The notes under the pieces are model-generated. The model searched no databases. It was not told the DNA's origin and saw only the letters and a program-made list of their open reading frames with translations. 64,000 bases of DNA from a virus: IMG/VR virus record IMGVR_UViG_3300002835_007718, positions 20,023 through 84,022 of that record. One strand, 5' to 3'. The position numbers and the translations under genes are program-made. Positions 25,081 through 34,882 of the stretch are shown one piece after another (the first letter of the stretch is position 1; each line of letters begins with the position of its first letter).

Positions 25081-25400
25081 TTTGTCTTTATCATTTTTGC
25101 TTCAGCTGAAGTGTATCGGTCGTGTTTATGAATTGGGGTTTTAATTTTATTTTTATATGATTTTTCAATTGCTTTAATACACTTTTTAAGTGCATCCCAT
25201 TGTCCCCAAGTAATATGAAATTTCTTTTCACCACTAACATCATCAATGTGAATATCATATCCTTCACCATTACTCCATTCGGTTACTTCTAAGAAATCGC
25301 CTTTATCTTTTCTTTCAGCCATTGAGAATAGACAAAAATCTTTTAATTCTACAAACGCTGCGTTTCTTTTATTAATTTCTATTTTTGGTTTGTTTTCCAT
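25077..25400 (-). CDS. Hypothetical protein
   Basis: A 107-residue, basic protein with 'FLEVTEWSNGEGYDIHIDD', 'KKFHITWGQWDALKKCIKAI' and a lysine-rich tail. I recognise no family, though the middle reads as one small alpha/beta domain. It is the first gene after the promoter at 25424-25455 and overlaps the pyrophosphatase start as ATGA. Confidence 0.6.
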   Translation of the reverse strand: MENKPKIEINKRNAAFVELKDFCLFSMAERKDKGDFLEVTEWSNGEGYDIHIDDVSGEKKFHITWGQWDALKKCIKAIEKSYKNKIKTPIHKHDRYTSAEAKMIKTK

Positions 25401-25423
25401 AACTTTTATTTTTTATTAGAAGT

Positions 25424-25455
25424 CTAATATACGAAATAATTTTGGATTATACAAC
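25424..25455 (-). promoter_or_regulatory. Early promoter for the pyrophosphatase/HTH/Mom-like operon
   Basis: GTTG (25455-25452; TTG core), 20-base spacer TATAATCCAAAATTATTTCG, TATATTAG (25431-25424). The spacer is nearly identical to that at 16835. The ATG at 25400 is preceded by AAAAGTTATG, an A-rich start context repeated before several genes of this phage. Confidence 0.75.
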
Positions 25456-25484
25456 ACTTTTTTAAACTTTATTATCAATACCAA

Positions 25485-26579
25485 TCATAAATCACTTATT
25501 TTTTTAAGAGCCGATGCAACAACTTGATGCATATCATAGTATTTGTATTCTGCTAATCTACCACCAAAAATAACTTTGTCATTGTCAGCCAGTTCTTTGT
25601 ATTTTTTATACTTCGTGTTGTTATTTTCATCATTAACAGGATAAAATGGTTCTACACCTCGTGTATATTCTTGTGGAAATTCCATACTAACCCAAGTTGT
25701 TTTTTGATTTTGATTATCAAAATATTTGTGTTCAATAATTCTTGTGAATGAATTATCACTATCAGTATAGTTCATTACAGCACACCCTTGATAATTGTCA
25801 GTATTAATTTTCATGGTATCCCAACGAACGGATTTATATTCTAAATCACCAAATTGATAATTAAAATACTTGTCAATAGGGCCTGTATAAATTACTTTAA
25901 TAGCTAGGTCATCCCAATACTCTTTGTTTTCCAAATAGTCACAATTTGTATAGACCTTAATACCCTTTAACATTTTTTCAAATATTTGAGTATATCCTCC
26001 AATAGGAATACCTTGATATTTGTCGTTAAAATAGTTGTTATCATATGTAAATCTTACTGGCAATCTTTTTATGATTGAGGCTGGTAGTTCCGTAGCAGAC
26101 TTTCGCCATTGTTTTTCAGTATACCCTTTAATTAACTTTTCATAGATGTCTTTACCTACCAATGAAAGAGCTTGTTCTTCAAGATTGGTAATTTTACCAT
26201 TAAATCGTTGCTCTTCAATCTTTTGCCGTGCTTCATTAGGAGTCGTAACCCCCCACATCTGATTAAAAGTCCACATATTGAATGGTAAAGAGTAAATTTC
26301 ACCTTTATAGTTAGCAACAGGATTTAACTGAAATTGATTAAATTCAGCAAATTGATTAATATACTCCCAAATCCCTTTATCGTTAGTATGGAAAATGTGA
26401 GGTCCATATTTGTGAATATGAACCCCATCTTGATTTTCCGTGTAACAATTACCACCAATGTGGTCTCTTTTTTCAAGAACCAACACCGATTTTCCTTGTT
26501 TATTTAACTCGTGGGCGCATATTGAACCAAACAATCCAGAACCTACAATAATATAATCGTATTTAGAGGTTATTGACAT
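25485..26579 (-). CDS. glf: UDP-galactopyranose mutase
   Basis: A 364-residue flavoenzyme with the N-terminal FAD motif DYIIVGSGLFGSICAHEL (GxGxxG), VLEKRDHIGGNCYTE, HKYGPHIFHTND and the family blocks FNMWTFNQMWG and YTEKQWRKSATELP. The C-terminal FGGRLAEYKYYDMHQVVASA completes FAD binding. It isomerises UDP-galactopyranose to UDP-galactofuranose. Length and motifs are complete, so it is likely active. The start overlaps the upstream GT2 gene by 17 bases, suggesting that the pair adds Galf to a glycan. Confidence 0.93.
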   Translation of the reverse strand: MSITSKYDYIIVGSGLFGSICAHELNKQGKSVLVLEKRDHIGGNCYTENQDGVHIHKYGPHIFHTNDKGIWEYINQFAEFNQFQLNPVANYKGEIYSLPFNMWTFNQMWGVTTPNEARQKIEEQRFNGKITNLEEQALSLVGKDIYEKLIKGYTEKQWRKSATELPASIIKRLPVRFTYDNNYFNDKYQGIPIGGYTQIFEKMLKGIKVYTNCDYLENKEYWDDLAIKVIYTGPIDKYFNYQFGDLEYKSVRWDTMKINTDNYQGCAVMNYTDSDNSFTRIIEHKYFDNQNQKTTWVSMEFPQEYTRGVEPFYPVNDENNNTKYKKYKELADNDKVIFGGRLAEYKYYDMHQVVASALKKISDL

Positions 26580-27678
26580 AGTTTAGTGCTTTAGCGTGTA
26601 ATTCATTACACAAATTTCCAGTATCACAATATGCGTTATTTTCAATTAAAAATGAATAATCAGGAAAAGGGTTTTTACGAGATGGGTTTACTAAAATAGA
26701 TGTAATATTTAACATATTTCTATACTGACCTAGTTGTTCGTAGTAATTAACCAATGATAAGTAATGTTCATTTCTATATGGATTAAATTCAGTAGCTTTT
26801 GTGTAATAAAATAAAGCGTTGTCAACCTCACCTAAAAATTGATATGCATTTGCTACAAGCATCATAGCATAGTATCCCATATCATCCATTTTTTTTGGAT
26901 GATGTTGTTTGAACCAATCGTGATTTTGATTTAAATACATTTCATAATAAAAAATACATCTACGGGCGTATTCTCTAGCGTGATGTTCTCCAAATGGTAG
27001 ATTTTTAACATCATTGTAACCATCATTATATGACTTCGCGATATACCATAAATGATATGAATCCTCAAGCACTTTATTACTTGGAACTTTATCCAATTCT
27101 AATGTTAAAGCATCAGTAATAAATTTCATAGGGGCAAACCAAGTTTCACCATCGTTTGTAATAATTTGCCTAAATGATTTCGGTAATGGTAATCTCTGAA
27201 AATCTTCGCCAACATCAGGTAACCAAATTGTTTCATGTCGCTTATCATGTTGAAAATACCATGGAAGTTTTGCATTCCACATCCAAGTTCGGAAATATAA
27301 TGAGTTACCAGGATCAGCTACAATATTCCATGATTGAACCGATGTATCATTTAGAATAGACCAATCAAAATTAACATCAACTTGTAATTGTTCATCAGCA
27401 TCCATACGAAGAATCCAATCACACCCATGATTTGCTTTTAAACAAGTTTGTAAAGTGTGGTCACGATTCCAACCTGGATATTCCCATTTAGTTTCGTAAG
27501 TAAAGCCAGAAATACCACGACTCTGAAAAAACTCGTCAATGATATTTCTGGTATTATCGTTACCATTACATTGAATTACATAGTAATCAATATAATCTAC
27601 AACTGATTGTAACATTCGTGTAATTGTTGCTTCTTCGTTTCCGACCATTGCATTTACACATATTTTTGTTTGTTTCAT
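26563..27678 (-). CDS. GT2 glycosyltransferase with C-terminal TPR-like repeats
   Basis: In this 371-residue protein, ICVNAMVGNEEATITRMLQS starts the GT-A domain, and 'YVIQCNGNDNTRNII' and DWILRMDADEQLQVD supply the nucleotide and DxD motifs. From about residue 285 the sequence 'ANAYQFLGEVDNALFYYTKA' and 'EHYLSLVNYYEQLGQYRNML' look like two TPR units. This GT2-TPR form is common in glycan clusters. The preceding AAAAAGTTATG start context recurs in the window. Possibly a galactofuranosyltransferase, given its Glf neighbour. Confidence 0.75.
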   Translation of the reverse strand: MKQTKICVNAMVGNEEATITRMLQSVVDYIDYYVIQCNGNDNTRNIIDEFFQSRGISGFTYETKWEYPGWNRDHTLQTCLKANHGCDWILRMDADEQLQVDVNFDWSILNDTSVQSWNIVADPGNSLYFRTWMWNAKLPWYFQHDKRHETIWLPDVGEDFQRLPLPKSFRQIITNDGETWFAPMKFITDALTLELDKVPSNKVLEDSYHLWYIAKSYNDGYNDVKNLPFGEHHAREYARRCIFYYEMYLNQNHDWFKQHHPKKMDDMGYYAMMLVANAYQFLGEVDNALFYYTKATEFNPYRNEHYLSLVNYYEQLGQYRNMLNITSILVNPSRKNPFPDYSFLIENNAYCDTGNLCNELHAKALNYVNNL

Positions 27679-27694
27679 AACTTTTTATTTTTGT

Positions 27695-29482
27695 TTATCC
27701 ATCACAACTTAAACAATCAGGATCAGTAGCTTTTGTAGCAATATCACCACGAAGAACTGATTCTGTTCTCATATAATAAAGGGTTTTAATACCCAACTTC
27801 CATGCTTCCATGTGAACTTGATTAATCCACTTTGGAGTTGCTTGAGTTGGAAACGCCAAGTTTAACGAAACTGATTGGTCAACATATTGTTGTCTAATAC
27901 CAGCTTGTCTTACCAACTCCAACTGATTGATTTCTTTAAAGGTTTTGTAAATATTCTTAACCCAATCAATTTCATTGTTTTTAAAATTAGATTCAGTCAT
28001 CTCCGAACGATTGGTTAATTTACCATTTAAATACCCCCAATTATCCAACTCATCAATACCTTGAACCGACCCACCATCTGCCAGAATTTGTTCCCAAGTA
28101 TCTTTGTTGTTAATTCCAAGTTTACGAAGCACTCGTTCCAATTCATTATTTTTACGAATAAATGTTCCTTTGGCAGTTTGTTCCGTAAATATGTTCGCAG
28201 CCCATGGTTCAATGCCTGGACTAATATTACCACTTAACTTTGAGTTTGATACCGTTGGAGCAATAGCCATTAAGTGTGTGTTTCTCATACCGGTTCCAAC
28301 ACACCATAGCGGTTCACCATATTCTTCAGCCATAGCGCGAGATGCTCTTTCAGCTTCAATTTTCATTTGAGAAAAAATCTTACGAGTTTCAAATTGAGCA
28401 GGAAGACCTTCAAATGACATACCTTTTTGTTGTAAATAAGTGTGCCATCCAAGAACTCCAAGTCCAAGTGCTCTACCCTTTTCAGCAGAACGAACTGAAT
28501 TTTCAAATCCTCTCATATTCTTGGCTCTTTGAATAAATTCTTCTAATACACCATCTAAAAACCAAGTTGCAGTATAGATAAGGTCGGTATCTTTCCACTC
28601 GTCATATTTAGATAAGTTAATTGAAGACAAACAACATACAAATGAGTGTGATTCATCCGTATGAAGAGTGATTTCAGAACAAATATTGGTCATAAAGACT
28701 TTTAATCCGTTTTGTTTGTAAGCTTCAGGATTAGTCTTGTTTACATTACCCTTAAACATAATATAAGGTTCGCCCGTAGCTTTTCTTTTTTGAAGAACCT
28801 TACCCCACTTCCGCCTTGCTTCAGCGTCACCTTCTTCAAGTTTTCTCATAAATTTATCACCAATAACAACACATTGGTGAAGATTAAGTGATTGTCGGTT
28901 TACATCACCCTTTGGTTCACGAATTTCAATCCATTGGTCAAAATCACCATGGTCAATGTTTAAATTTACTGAAGCAGCCCCTCTACGAACCGAACCTTGG
29001 TTTGTGGCAAGAATAGTTGAATCATAAATTTTAGCAAATGGAACCACACCATCAGATGTGCCATTGCCAGTAATTTTACTACCAGCCGCTCTAATCATAT
29101 TGATGCCAATACCAACACCACCACCATGTTTGGCAAGTAGCATCATTTCAAGGTTTTTTGTTCCAATCTCTTGAATAGAATCACCAACATCAATACCAAA
29201 ACATGATATTGGTAAACCTCTATCAGTACCCGTGTTTGATAATACAGGAGTAGCAAGGTTAAGCCAACCTCTCCATATATAATCAAAAAACTTACTAGCA
29301 AGATGTGGTTTTCCTAATCTCCTAGCGACTGCGGTTGAAACTCTCCAATAAGCATCTTTAGGCGTTTCTCCTGCCAAAAGGTATCCTTTAGAAATAGTTT
29401 TAGTATAAATTTCCGTGTTGCCCCAAACTGGAAAATCGACTCCGATTTCCCACCCAAGGTCTTCTCCATAATTTTTTGCCAT
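27695..29482 (-). CDS. nrdA: Ribonucleotide reductase large subunit (class I, short form)
   Basis: The 595-residue protein has RGLPISCFG (first redox cysteine), 'GGVGIGINMIRAAGSKI', NICSEITL (N-x-C-x-E radical site), FVCCLSSINLSKY, 'IAPTVSNSKLSGNISPGIEP' and a C-terminal DCLSCDG, the swinging CxxC pair. It reduces ribonucleotides to deoxyribonucleotides with NrdB. It is about 150 residues shorter than T4 or E. coli NrdA and begins close to the catalytic barrel, so the N-terminal ATP-cone is absent. Confidence 0.93.
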   Translation of the reverse strand: MAKNYGEDLGWEIGVDFPVWGNTEIYTKTISKGYLLAGETPKDAYWRVSTAVARRLGKPHLASKFFDYIWRGWLNLATPVLSNTGTDRGLPISCFGIDVGDSIQEIGTKNLEMMLLAKHGGGVGIGINMIRAAGSKITGNGTSDGVVPFAKIYDSTILATNQGSVRRGAASVNLNIDHGDFDQWIEIREPKGDVNRQSLNLHQCVVIGDKFMRKLEEGDAEARRKWGKVLQKRKATGEPYIMFKGNVNKTNPEAYKQNGLKVFMTNICSEITLHTDESHSFVCCLSSINLSKYDEWKDTDLIYTATWFLDGVLEEFIQRAKNMRGFENSVRSAEKGRALGLGVLGWHTYLQQKGMSFEGLPAQFETRKIFSQMKIEAERASRAMAEEYGEPLWCVGTGMRNTHLMAIAPTVSNSKLSGNISPGIEPWAANIFTEQTAKGTFIRKNNELERVLRKLGINNKDTWEQILADGGSVQGIDELDNWGYLNGKLTNRSEMTESNFKNNEIDWVKNIYKTFKEINQLELVRQAGIRQQYVDQSVSLNLAFPTQATPKWINQVHMEAWKLGIKTLYYMRTESVLRGDIATKATDPDCLSCDG

Positions 29483-29488
29483 AATTTA

Positions 29489-30484
29489 TTAAAATATATT
29501 TTCCCAATCTTCACCTTCGCCAGCCTTACTATAATCAGTAGGTCTAACTGCGAAAAAATCAGTATGTGTTGTTCCACCGGTTAAATGATAGAACCAACCC
29601 AATTCGTTAGCTGATTCTACATCAAAATCAAATAATTTTCCATCATACCCCAATTCGTTATACTTTTCATTAACTCTTCGTTTGATGAAGTTTTTAAGGT
29701 CGTCTTTTTTTAAGTTTTCAAGGTCACCCATTTCAAACATTTTATCAATGTAATTGAGTTCCAAGTCCAACATAATTTGTGCTGCTTCTTCAACAGCTGA
29801 TTTAGCTTTTACTTTTAAATCTGGATATTCGTCACACATATGTCTGAAAAGTTGACATCCCATTTTTGAGTGTAGAGATTCATCACGAACAGACCATTTC
29901 ATTTGTTGGCCAATACCTTTTAAAAGATTTCTCATTTGAAAAGAATAGAGAACTGCAAACGATGAATACAAAGCAACACCTTCTGCGAATGCGGAAAAAA
30001 TAGCGAGTGAACGAGCCACTTCGGTTCGAGCTTCATCACTCCATGTTAAGTCTTCGTATGTGTAATTGTTAGATACACCTGCTAGGTGTTCGAATCTTTC
30101 TGCGGTCGCAGGTTCATGTAAAAATGCGTTAAAATCATCTAAACCCAATGACTCGTTTAGATATGAATACGCTGTAGCGTGAATAGTTTCTTGTGAACCA
30201 AACATCATAGCCATGTGTTTGATTTCGTGTTTAGGAAACCAATTTGTAACCATTGTAGTCCAATAGTCTGAAACTGCACATTCAGTTTGAGCAAATCCCA
30301 AAAGAATATTACCAACTAAGTTTTTTTCAGATATTGACAAATTTTCATTCCAATCTTTAATATCCCCTTGCATTGGTATTTCAGTATGGAGCCAGAATGC
30401 TTGAGCTTGTTTTAACCAACCTTCGGTATAGTATTCTGGGTATTCAAAAGGTTTAAATGGGATGCGATTATCAAATAGGGACAT
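29489..30484 (-). CDS. nrdB: Ribonucleotide reductase small subunit
   Basis: A 331-residue ferritin-like protein with metal-ligand helices in FAQTECAVSDYWTTM, FGSQETIHATAYSYL (E..H) and RDESLHSKMGCQLF (E..H), plus 'IFSAFAEGVALYSSFAVLY' around a fourth ligand helix. It houses the di-iron-tyrosyl radical for NrdA. The C-terminal KAGEGEDWENIF resembles the acidic tail that docks into NrdA. It lies 6 bases upstream of nrdA, after gp41. Confidence 0.93.
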   Translation of the reverse strand: MSLFDNRIPFKPFEYPEYYTEGWLKQAQAFWLHTEIPMQGDIKDWNENLSISEKNLVGNILLGFAQTECAVSDYWTTMVTNWFPKHEIKHMAMMFGSQETIHATAYSYLNESLGLDDFNAFLHEPATAERFEHLAGVSNNYTYEDLTWSDEARTEVARSLAIFSAFAEGVALYSSFAVLYSFQMRNLLKGIGQQMKWSVRDESLHSKMGCQLFRHMCDEYPDLKVKAKSAVEEAAQIMLDLELNYIDKMFEMGDLENLKKDDLKNFIKRRVNEKYNELGYDGKLFDFDVESANELGWFYHLTGGTTHTDFFAVRPTDYSKAGEGEDWENIF

Positions 30485-30551
30485 ATAGTTTTTCCTGTAA
30501 ATTGTTAGACATAAATTGAAAATAGGTGATTATAGATATTGTAAATTTAAA

Positions 30552-31910
30552 TTAAAATCCAATGTCCCCCTTCATTTCTTTATATTTTTGAGCAAGTTCT
30601 TTTCTTACTAAACTCTCCCCACTTTTCATGTCTTTTTTCGTTTGTATACCATTAATGGAATCATCGTTATATATGTGAATTTGACCAGTTGAAAAGTTTG
30701 CTTTAGATGGAAATGTCATACCATCGGGGCCAAACCGATTTTTTATAACGTGCCATCGGCCAGTTCCAGCAAGTTTATCTTCAATTTTACGAGAAAGTGA
30801 TACAACAAAGTCAGCGGTCATCATTTTAGAAAATGAACCTGCAATCTTTACACCTGTAATAACATCATCTTCTGCGCCACTACGATTAATTTGAGATGCG
30901 GTATAAACAGGTACTTCGTATTCACCAGCCATACCACGAAGGTCTTCAATAATTTCTTCTAACTCTTCGTGTCTTTTTTCTTTTGCAGGTCCTCGTAACA
31001 AATCAGCATAATCAACAATTACAACATCCGGCTTTTTACCTTGTAAAATCATTTTGTCCATATGCGCTTTTAAAGAAGTAACACCTGCGGTTTTCGTTGG
31101 ATAGTGTTTTATAATAAGGTCACCTTTTACTCCTTGAATTGACTTTTTAACATCATCCATATTGTATTTTAAATTAGCGACCGCGATACCACTTAAAACA
31201 GCATCATAACGTTGACCCACATATCCATCATTTAATTCTAAAGTGTAATGAGCTACAATTTTACCTTGTTTCATCGCGGCAACTCCAATATTGATTAAAG
31301 ACCATGATTTACCAATACCCGGTGGAGCTGCAAACAAAACTAATTCACCTTTACCAAACCCACCCTGCGTTGCTTCATCAATAACATCCCAACCAGTTGA
31401 AACTACATTACGAACTGAATCTTCATATCGCTCGGTAATCATGGTTTTGTATTCATGCCCTAAATCCGAATCTTGGCCAGATTTCATAGCAGCATCAATC
31501 TTCTTTTTAATTACATCATACTTACCATCCTCTAAAAGTGTTACCGAATCAAGAATTGCGTTTTTAATTGATTGATTTTTACAAAAGTCAAGAACTTGTT
31601 CTTTTACATATTGTAAATCGTCACTTTCAAGGTGATTCCACGCGTATTTAAGAGTGTCAATTACGGAAGTTTTAAGAACATCACGGTCAATACTATTAAT
31701 TTTAACTTTGAGGACATCTAATGTCGGCATTTTTTCATATTGGTCAAAATACTGAAGAACTGATTTAACCAACCACTCCGATGCTTCGGAGTCAAAATAT
31801 TCTGGCTTAATAATATCATAGACTTGCCGTGTAAATGGCTTATCTGATATTAACGCAGATATTACTTTGTGTTGAAATGTGGTATTGAATTTACTTCCGA
31901 ACTTTTCCAT
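30552..31910 (-). CDS. 41: Replicative DnaB-type helicase (T4 gp41-like)
   Basis: The ATG at 31910 gives 452 residues. Walker A LFAAPPGIGKSWSLI is near residues 192-206, Walker B VVIVDYADLLRG follows, with 'VPVYTASQINRSGAEDD' as the glutamine/arginine block of RecA-like helicases. The N-terminal 130 residues form the helical collar domain. A promoter ends 8 bases before the ATG. gp41 unwinds DNA 5'-3' ahead of gp43. Upstream TTG is rejected because it would lie in the promoter. Confidence 0.92.
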   Translation of the reverse strand: MEKFGSKFNTTFQHKVISALISDKPFTRQVYDIIKPEYFDSEASEWLVKSVLQYFDQYEKMPTLDVLKVKINSIDRDVLKTSVIDTLKYAWNHLESDDLQYVKEQVLDFCKNQSIKNAILDSVTLLEDGKYDVIKKKIDAAMKSGQDSDLGHEYKTMITERYEDSVRNVVSTGWDVIDEATQGGFGKGELVLFAAPPGIGKSWSLINIGVAAMKQGKIVAHYTLELNDGYVGQRYDAVLSGIAVANLKYNMDDVKKSIQGVKGDLIIKHYPTKTAGVTSLKAHMDKMILQGKKPDVVIVDYADLLRGPAKEKRHEELEEIIEDLRGMAGEYEVPVYTASQINRSGAEDDVITGVKIAGSFSKMMTADFVVSLSRKIEDKLAGTGRWHVIKNRFGPDGMTFPSKANFSTGQIHIYNDDSINGIQTKKDMKSGESLVRKELAQKYKEMKGDIGF

Positions 31911-31917
31911 ATGACTA

Positions 31918-31948
31918 CAAATATACAACTTTATTTTAAGATATCAAA
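31918..31948 (-). promoter_or_regulatory. Early promoter directly before gp41 (near-leaderless)
   Basis: TTTG (31948-31945), 19-base spacer, TATATTTG (31925-31918), perfect TAnnTTTG. It overlaps the last codons of the exonuclease gene. Only 7 bases separate it from the gp41 ATG, so the mRNA would have a leader of about 0-4 bases. Confidence 0.65.
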
Positions 31949-32983
31949 ATGCGTTTTTAAATTATTTTCTAAAGATGTAAATGAGTTTCGTAGCCACGAA
32001 TCAACATTAGCAAACGTAGTATAAAGTTTGTCATACATGAACATTTTTTTAAATTCTACCAAATCCAATTGAGGTCGGTGAGAATCCATAAGAGTTCTTA
32101 TATTTGAAGTAATGGATGATGATATTTCGGGATTTTTTAATTGCATCAATCTATAATTTATTTCAATAGTTTTAGAATTTTCAATTAACTTTTGAGACAA
32201 TTTAGAATCACATTCTGTTTTAATTTTAGACATAAACGTATCTAAATCAAACTCACCTTCATTCAAAAATGACATTTTACTATGAATTGTTTTTTCTCCA
32301 ATACCACGAACCCCATCAATATTATCAGACTTATCGCCTGTAATAACACGATAGAAAACAAGATTTTGTGGGATTACACCATATTCTTCTTTTACAAGCG
32401 ATTCATCATACATTTTCTTTTTTGTAGTTGCCCACACTTTAATACGAGGGTTTACCAACTGAAGAAAGTCTTTATCAGATGAAACAATTGTAACTTCTTT
32501 TTTAAAATAATGATTAGCAAGATATGCAATAATATCGTCAGCCTCTACATAATCAATATAAGTAAGAGATATTGGTAACACTTTAAGATATTCAATTAAT
32601 CTAGCAAATTGCTTTTTCATTGATTCTTGTTGGTCTTCTAAATCCTCATAACCAGCTAATCGGTTAATTTTAGTTAAACCAGTTCTACCTTCTTTATATT
32701 CCTTATAATAACTTTTTCTACGATTAGACCCACCCTTACCATCAAATACTATAATAACACGAGTTGGTTTTAATGTTCTGATAGTTGCGGCGGTGGACAG
32801 TAAAAATCCTGTCACACCACCACAATGTTCACCATCATCATTTAAGGCTGGAACTGCCCCAAAAACACGAATGAATTGATTTAATCCATCTACAATTAGA
32901 ACATGGTCATTAAGTTCTTCATTTCGAATTTCGGTATGTTCTTTTTTTACCTCTTTAAGGAGTTCCTTATACCTATTAATCAT
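31931..32983 (-). CDS. rnh: 5'-3' exonuclease / RNase H (T4 Rnh-like FEN family)
   Basis: A 350-residue FEN-family protein with 'HVLIVDGLNQFIRVFGAVP' (first aspartate), 'RVIIVFDGKGGSNRRKSYYK', EADDIIAYLANHY, VTIVSSDKDFLQL and GDKSDNIDGVRGIGEKT (helix-hairpin-helix). In T4 the enzyme removes RNA primers from Okazaki fragments. All acidic metal ligands are visible. I chose ATG 32983, which overlaps the uvsX stop region, over the preceding TTG. Confidence 0.88.
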   Translation of the reverse strand: MINRYKELLKEVKKEHTEIRNEELNDHVLIVDGLNQFIRVFGAVPALNDDGEHCGGVTGFLLSTAATIRTLKPTRVIIVFDGKGGSNRRKSYYKEYKEGRTGLTKINRLAGYEDLEDQQESMKKQFARLIEYLKVLPISLTYIDYVEADDIIAYLANHYFKKEVTIVSSDKDFLQLVNPRIKVWATTKKKMYDESLVKEEYGVIPQNLVFYRVITGDKSDNIDGVRGIGEKTIHSKMSFLNEGEFDLDTFMSKIKTECDSKLSQKLIENSKTIEINYRLMQLKNPEISSSITSNIRTLMDSHRPQLDLVEFKKMFMYDKLYTTFANVDSWLRNSFTSLENNLKTHFDILK

Positions 32984-34112
32984 CAAAATCAGTTAATTCA
33001 ACATTATCAATGTTTGATTCAGCACTTGATTCTTTATAAGACATAATATATGTTTTACAAATGTCGTTATAGATAGTTTCTTTCATTTCGGGTCGATTTA
33101 ATAAAATCTCTTCAAAATTTTTGGCTTGAAATTTAATTTCTTCACCAGTTTCAACATCTACATAAGTATACCAAGCCCCACTCTGACTTACAAGTTTGTA
33201 GGTCTTCATCATTTCCAACCAAGAACCATAATTATCAATACCACTATCAAAATAGATATCATAATCAATAGAACGGAGCGGCGGCCCCATACGATTTTTA
33301 ATAACTTGAGCACGCGTCTTAATACCTACTACTTGCTCTACACCACCAATTTTTGATTTTAATTGACCCATTTGTTTCAATCGAATACGACATGATGAGT
33401 GGAATGCAATTGCTTTACCGCCACTTGTAGTCCACGGGTCTCCAAAAGATACACCCATACGGGTACGAAGTTGGTTTGTAAAGATAAGACAAATTCGTTC
33501 GCGGCCAATTAAGTTTGTAACTTTCCGCATTGCCTTAGAGATAATAATTGCTTTTTGAGTAGCATAACCAGCTTGGTCATAATCAGCAGAAATCTCAACT
33601 TTTGTAGATGCGCCCGCAACGGAATCAACCACAATAGTAACTAATTTCTTTTTATCACCTTCAGCGGTGCGGATTGACTCAATAATAGAGTCAATTGCTT
33701 CAAAGATGTCTTCCACAGTTTCCAATGGAACATATAACATCTTTTTAATGTCAACGCCGATGGCCATCAGAAAGTCCTGATTCATTGCGTTTTCGGTGTC
33801 AATGTAAACTCCAAAGCCACCTTTCTTTTGCGTGTCAGCAATAGCGTGAGCTGCGAGTAATGATTTACCACTTCCTTCTAAGCCTGTAATCTCCGTGATA
33901 CGACCCACAGGCAAACCGCCATTGGGGCGGTTTGCAATTGCGAGGTCTAACATTGGGGAGCCGGTAGATACCCATTCATCCAAATCGGTGGGTGTTTGTT
34001 CCGACCCATCCAAGAAAAACGCTACCTTATGGGCAGTTTTGAATTTCTTGTTGAGATTATTAGCCAGAATGGAAGATAGTTCATCGCGAGATGATTCTAC
34101 TTTCTTAGCCAT
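32976..34112 (-). CDS. uvsX: UvsX/RecA-like recombinase
   Basis: The 378-residue protein has Walker A ITGLEGSGKSLLAAHA (about 74-89), the segment GGFGVYIDTENAMN, Walker B KLVTIVVDSVAGAST, and a LIFTNQLRTRMG loop with FGDPWTTSGGKAIAFHSSCR, as in UvsX/RecA L2. It forms filaments on single-stranded DNA for strand exchange and recombination-dependent replication. It sits directly after gp32, its functional partner. The C-terminus is acidic (VELTDFDD). Confidence 0.93.
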   Translation of the reverse strand: MAKKVESSRDELSSILANNLNKKFKTAHKVAFFLDGSEQTPTDLDEWVSTGSPMLDLAIANRPNGGLPVGRITEITGLEGSGKSLLAAHAIADTQKKGGFGVYIDTENAMNQDFLMAIGVDIKKMLYVPLETVEDIFEAIDSIIESIRTAEGDKKKLVTIVVDSVAGASTKVEISADYDQAGYATQKAIIISKAMRKVTNLIGRERICLIFTNQLRTRMGVSFGDPWTTSGGKAIAFHSSCRIRLKQMGQLKSKIGGVEQVVGIKTRAQVIKNRMGPPLRSIDYDIYFDSGIDNYGSWLEMMKTYKLVSQSGAWYTYVDVETGEEIKFQAKNFEEILLNRPEMKETIYNDICKTYIMSYKESSAESNIDNVELTDFDD

Positions 34113-34117
34113 AAATT

Positions 34118-34882
34118 TTAATTATCGTTGAAAAGGTCTTCGAACGCGTCTTTCACACTTGCGCCAGGAGATGAGGTGGTTGTAACAGCGGTGGTGTCGG
34201 CGGTAGATACTTCTTTAGAATCTTCTACTTTACCAGTTTCCAACCATTGCTCTAACATACCTTGCATTTCATCATAGGAAGCACGTTTAAACATTGTAGA
34301 CAAATCAATTTGTTCCTTTGTCAAGTTCAAAATATTTTTGTCCTCTGAAATAGAGGTTTGACTTGGTTTTACACGAATGTAAGTTTCAGGATAAGATTTG
34401 CCAACTTCAGCAGCAGTTTTAAATTCTACTGTGATGTCACGACCACCTACTGGGTCAGTTAAATCACCATAATCAGGATCAGCAAAAAACCCAAGAAGTT
34501 CTTGATAAACATTTTTACCAAACCCCCAAAATTTAACACCTTCAGATTCTTCACCACGAACCAAGATAGGAACATAGGTGCGCATTTTTGGTGTCAATTG
34601 ACGAGATAGTTGGTAATCATCACGATTACCAGTTGCCTTCAACTTTTCAGCAAACTCCACAAGTGGGTCAGCCTCACCAAAAGATATTGGAGAGATGATG
34701 TTTTTACCACCAAAGTCAAAATGGAAGTAAAGTTCAATAAATGGGTTGTTGGGATTGTGGACATAAGGAATAATCCTTACTTGCTGCTTACCCGGAGTGG
34801 GTTTCCACAAATTGTCAGTCTTTGTTACTTTTGTCTGAAGAGTATTCAGACGATTGCGAATTGCGTTTAAGTCAATAGCCAT
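34118..34882 (-). CDS. 32: Single-stranded DNA-binding protein (T4 gp32-like)
   Basis: A 254-residue protein with an N-terminal basic/Asn-rich stretch (IDLNAIRNRLNTLQTK), the OB-fold core 'LWKPTPGKQQVRIIPYVHNP' with ELYFHFDFGG, then 'TYVPILVRGEESEGVKFWGF', and an acidic C-terminal tail (AFEDLFNDN) preceded by a Thr/Ser linker. The T4 zinc-binding CxxxC/H set is absent, as in several marine T4-like gp32 proteins. It coats single-stranded DNA and coordinates gp43, gp41 loading and UvsX. Confidence 0.88.
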   Translation of the reverse strand: MAIDLNAIRNRLNTLQTKVTKTDNLWKPTPGKQQVRIIPYVHNPNNPFIELYFHFDFGGKNIISPISFGEADPLVEFAEKLKATGNRDDYQLSRQLTPKMRTYVPILVRGEESEGVKFWGFGKNVYQELLGFFADPDYGDLTDPVGGRDITVEFKTAAEVGKSYPETYIRVKPSQTSISEDKNILNLTKEQIDLSTMFKRASYDEMQGMLEQWLETGKVEDSKEVSTADTTAVTTTSSPGASVKDAFEDLFNDN

